Below, piece by piece: positions 60,560 through 64,000 of a stretch of DNA of 64,000 nucleotides; position 1 is the first letter of the stretch, and every line of letters begins with the position of its first letter. Source of the DNA: Theristus sp. LFF4_11 (lineage: Eukaryota; Nematoda; Chromadorea; Monhysterida; Xyalidae); NCBI GenBank assembly GCA_030248135.1, contig JASANC010001923.1:62001-126000 (forward strand), read 5' to 3'. Position numbers and translations under genes: made by a program. A model generated the notes under the pieces. The model saw only the letters and a list, made by a program, of their open reading frames with translations, did not search any database and was not told where the DNA came from.

Positions 60560-61289
60560 ATGACTGCACTCCATTCAACCATAATTGTTGTCCTAACCAT
60601 AACCATAAGTGTTGCAACGAGCGATTCGTGGAAGTGGAATGCACGGGAATGTGCTCGGCTGCAGCTTCAACGCTACGGCCGAAACAACCAACGTCACTGC
60701 GTCAAAATTGTACAACAGCTTATACAACAACTACTACCGCTGCCTGGTTTGTCCAAAGAGTTTTGTTAAAGTCATTTACAGCGAGAACAAAATGAACCAA
60801 AATGAGAACTTCAACGTGTATCATTCGATAAAACTGTGAATGCTTTCGGCTTGGTTGGACCCTGTTCTTGTCAAGTAAAATTTTGAAGTGCTGTATATAT
60901 GCACGGCAGATCTCAGAGTTGATGGCTCATATGGGCCGAGTACGGAAGAGGCCGTGCGGCAGTTCCAAGCTGCGCACAATCTGCACGTAGACGCAGTTGT
61001 CGGCGAAAACACGTGGGCGGTCATCCTCGAACTGCTGCAGCCGGGCAATGCCACAGCAAGTTCAGGTATTGTGGATTTACTCAAACGTGTCCGGATTAAA
61101 ATGATGTCATTTGCTTTAAAAACACCCGTTTGTCAAAGTACAGGCACTAAAATTTCAATTTGGTGTTACTGATTCGACATTCACCATTTGTTTACGAGAA
61201 GAAATCAACTAAACGGAAAGTCTGGTTTGCTGTGAACGACAAGCGCATGTTTTGCGGCACATGACGTCATTTCAGTGGGACACGTTTAA
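60560..61289 (+). CDS. Secreted peptidoglycan-binding-domain protein, about 118 aa
   Basis: Model: exons 60560-60746, 60910-61065 and 61276-61289, phases 1 and 1. The start MTALHSTIIVVLTITISVAT is a signal peptide. The mature part begins WKWNARECARLQLQRYGRNN, then CVKIVQQLIQQLLPLP joins across the first intron to DLRVDGSYGPSTEEAVRQFQ and AHNLHVDAVVGENTWAVI. This is the PG_binding_1 fold with its hallmark VDG-x-(F/Y)-G-x-x-T-x-x-A-V-x-x-FQ and second VDxxVGxNTW helix. In bacteria it binds cell-wall peptidoglycan in hydrolases. Animal matrix metalloprotease propeptides have a distant relative, but the VDAVVGENTW second half and the absence of a PRCGxPD switch make this bacterial-like. The intron splits the domain, so the gene belongs to the animal genome. 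The third exon adds only VGHV and a stop; the true 3' structure may instead continue towards the 7TM exons. Confidence 0.6.
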
Positions 61290-61469
61290 AAAAATAGGTC
61301 ATACATATGCACGTTTCGTTTTGGTCAAAATAATAAACAGCACAGTGGGGTCACAAATGAACACAGAACTGTCGCAAAAACTCCTTTCTGCATTCCAATA
61401 CGCGACCTTTTTTCGTGTCTCTTGTCGTGTGCCATGCCAGAAACTGGCCCTGGTAAAAAATACATGAAG

Positions 61470-63724
61470 TTCGCTGTTTGCGGTTTTGGTTTCGGACACT
61501 CGGCTGGCGCTGCACTGGTGGTCGCACGTGGGCGGCGTCGTGTCGCAGTTCACGTTGGTGGCGACGTTGGTGCTGCTGGGCCTGCACGTGCGCGCGCACG
61601 GCCACATGCGCCCGTTCACCGCACCAATCAACCTGGCCGTCTGCTTGCTCGCTATCGAGCTCCTCTTCATGTTCGGCGTTCACCAGTCGCAGCACTCCGT
61701 TGGTTTTTCTCTATGCACTGCAGTGACTTTGCGTGCACTTGTTCACAGATCAACTGTGATTGGGCGGAGTCACTGTGAAGATTTCCGGCTTCTTTATCGT
61801 GTCAGCCACACAAAAGGGCATATTTTTTAAACTTAGCCTGCTTTTGTGAAAAACACCAAATTGAAACGATGGCTCTGTCGGACTCCCACCGCACATTCGA
61901 TCGGATGGTGCCTTGATGGTATGAGAACGTTTAATGGCGTTCAGTAACGTTCAGTAACGTTCAGTAACATTCAGTAACGTTCAGTAACATTCAGTAACGT
62001 TCAGTAACGTTCAGTAACGTTCAGTAACGTTCAGTAACATTCAGTAACGTTCAGTAACATTCAGTAACATTCAGTAACGTTCAGTAACATTCAGTAACGT
62101 TCAGTAACGTTCAGTAACATTCAGTAACGTTCAGTAACATTCAGTAACGTTCAATGACGTTCAGTAGTGTTCAATCTCAGTGTTTAATGACATGTTCATA
62201 AATTCGCCGCAGGCAACTTGCGCCGTGGTTGCGTTCTGCCTGCACACGTTGTATGCGGGCGTGTTCATCTGGCTGTGCATCGACCTGGTTGACGTCTATC
62301 ACGTCATCAGTGGAGCAGAGACAACGACCACAAGTTCAACGGCGACTACAACAGCCCTGTTTTTGGCGTACGGTTAGAAAAGTAATTTTAAAACATTTTG
62401 AAACCACAAGAATACGATGCGAAGAACTGTGACGTTTGCTTTAACATTCCTCAACCATGTTGTTTTGCTGGATGGTGGCTTATTTTAAAAAAATTGAAAC
62501 TATTTTTCGAAACCACAAATTTGATGTTTCTAAAAATTGAAAACACAACGAAATAAAAAACCGCTGTTCTTGAAGCTGGCGCATTGATTCTCAGCACGTT
62601 CGGCTACGATAGCTGCGTCCATCCGTGCAAACGGACGCAGTGCTTTCTGCAGTCGCCACTTTGGAAACTGGTTTTCGAGACATCCGTCTTCACTGTGGTT
62701 GGTGACGGCAATTGGGGCGTTTGCAGATAAATTTCCCAGTTTTGGTTTTGATGATTCGTAAACGTGGAACCATCAATCAAAATTTGAGATCTGACGCAAA
62801 AAAAAATTTTAAAATTTTTTTATCACAACAACGCAAGGGTTTGCAGTAATCGACATGCAGCCTTTCAAACTATTTTTTCGAAGCACATTTGTTTCGGCTT
62901 TCAGGCGATACTTGCGTGCGCAGTGGCCGTTTACTACAAGATGAGATTTGTACATTTCACGAGAATACTTGAGCTGCATCAGCAAAGATTTCTGTAAGTT
63001 TCCATCATGATCGCACAAATTTCACTTGACGTGACGTAGCACGCATGTTGGTGGGACCCATGCGTTGGTTCAGGCTCTGGACGGCAAGCACCGTTTGCTT
63101 GACAGTGCTGGTGGTCGCGTCGAGGTGTGTGCGGGCGACATTCGCTCTGCATAGAACAGCGGCCTGGGAAACAACGTCCGTTGTGACGCAAGCATCCGTG
63201 GCGTTGCTCATGTTCGGCAGCCATTTGCACGCAAACCGAATGGTAGGACAACTGTTGCAACCAGTAGTGCCTATTGGTTTTCACAATTGAACGCAAAACA
63301 ACTCTTGTTAAAGAGCATTTTTCGGTAGAATTATTTTTAAATTTTACTCAATTGTTCACGGATATGATGCCCCATGCCACCGGCTGCCGTTACTGGTGGG
63401 GTGGTGGTGTGAAATGATTTGATGTAAAAAAACACTAAAAAAACTGTTGCTGCTGATTTTCCTATTTACGTTGCTACTAAATTGGCAACTGAAATGTTTG
63501 AGTTCAGGTGCTATCTAAGTCAGCCCCTTTTCAATTTTTTGATTCACCTTCAGTTGAAACGGCAAGTGGCTGAACTGAAGCAGCAGCAGCCACCGCATCC
63601 AATGCGGCAGGTCTACCCGACACAGAACGTCCATCGCGGTGCTGGCGCTGACACCCAAAATAATGGTAGCGAACAAAAATCAGCGATGTCTTGTGCGGCC
63701 TATTTCAATATTCTAATCGGCTGA
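61470..63724 (+). CDS. Adhesion-type (class B2) GPCR, 7TM region, 5' end not identified
   Basis: Exons 61470-61698, 62213-62372, 62576-62697, 62905-62993, 63074-63242 and 63554-63724 have consistent phases throughout, about 312 aa. The first exon opens SLFAVLVSDTRLALHWW, which resembles the end of a GPS motif (HLTxFAVLM) just before TM1. TM1-TM2 are SHVGGVVSQFTLVATLVLL and INLAVCLLAIELLFMFGVHQ, with the family pattern LLxxELxFxxGxxQ. TM3 is CAVVAFCLHTLYAGVFIWLC, matching CAVIAxLLHYFFLAxFxWMxxE, but with Asp (CIDLVDVYHV) where most members have Glu. TM4 leads to extracellular loop Cys (QCFLQSP), then TM5, TM6 (TASTVCLTVLVVASR) and TM7 (ASVALLMFGSHLHANRM). The tail is Gln/Pro-rich and ends FNILIG. 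No GAIN domain is found upstream; only 180 bp separate this exon from the previous gene model. The receptor is either truncated or has a very unusual ectodomain. Confidence 0.7.
61929..62172. repeat. 10-bp minisatellite in a receptor intron
   Basis: About 24 tandem copies of a 10-bp unit, GTTCAGTAAC or ATTCAGTAAC, between the TM2 and TM3 exons of the 7TM gene. The G/A variants are interspersed, which points to repeated slippage. Confidence 0.95.
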
Positions 63725-63825
63725 TTGGTTGGTGACCACGTCATGCATGCACTCCGTGCGAGCGCACTGCTCGCCTGCACAGAATGCAAGCATCTCAGGT
63801 GGTCACCAACCAATCAGCTAATTGC
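63712..63825. mobile_element. Hairpin MITE overlapping the receptor stop codon
   Basis: Arms CGGCTGATTGGTTGGTGACCAC and GTGGTCACCAACCAATCAGCTAATTG enclose a loop of about 65 bp. It belongs to the CAATCAGCTGATTGG family. The arm starts inside the last codons of the 7TM gene, so the repeat supplies the stop codon TGA. Confidence 0.65.
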
Positions 63826-64000
63826 ATATGATATACAGTACAGGGTGGTCCAGAATACTTGCGTATTCTGGAGTACGACTCACGATTCAGCGGCTCAGCG
63901 CAGAGTATCTAAAACAAAATAAGACGACAAATTCTGGTGACCGAAATGCGCTTTTCACAGACTGTTGCACTTGTTTTTCGATAAAACAGTTTTAGCATTG
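63826..64000. other. Window end, nothing recognised
   Basis: Ordinary sequence containing CAGGGTGGTCCAGAATACTTG and a repeat of TATTCTGGA. No feature is supported. Confidence 0.3.

Overview
The window is animal nuclear DNA. Its genes have short exons and mostly short GT-AG introns, carry secretory leaders, and belong to animal families (DEG/ENaC channel, troponin T, astacin, adhesion-type 7TM receptor). Intergenic DNA is full of MITE-like foldback repeats, a LINE remnant and satellite arrays. I cannot name the species. Troponin, small introns and dense genes fit a compact protostome genome. A C2CD3-like centriolar gene and an ITFG2-like KICSTOR gene, which I believe Caenorhabditis lacks, argue against a Caenorhabditis-like nematode.

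Layout from left to right. A DEG/ENaC channel lies at 945-3186 (+). A secreted Gly/Tyr-rich protein at 4253-8194 (-) is built from 23 near-identical cassette exons, 20 of which end at GC instead of GT. Troponin T lies at 9941-13515 (+). A satellite and inverted-repeat block follows (14204-16560). A C2CD3-like C2-domain gene lies at 17116-24476 (-), and URI1 at 24912-26460 (-). A 1.8-kb C-run-rich transposon with a nested hAT-like element sits just upstream of URI1. Next are an unrecognised 229-aa coiled-coil protein (29631-31115, +) and a 98-aa secreted cysteine-rich protein (31351-31897, -).

From about 32 to 45 kb the window is mostly repeats, including a broken LINE carrying a TA-flanked foldback insertion. 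Genes resume with an intronless LRR protein (45952-47565, +), PEX3 (47758-50188, +), ITFG2-like (51022-54728, +) and an astacin (55575-57082, -). The last two are a small secreted protein with a bacterial-type peptidoglycan-binding domain (60560-61289, +) and, directly after it, a 7TM exon set of adhesion-GPCR type (61470-63724, +) for which I find no GAIN-domain exons.

The genes do not form one pathway. The two most unusual loci are the GC-donor cassette gene and the peptidoglycan-binding/7TM pair. All exon models were derived by hand from splice consensus, phase continuity and remembered family sequence; none has transcript support.
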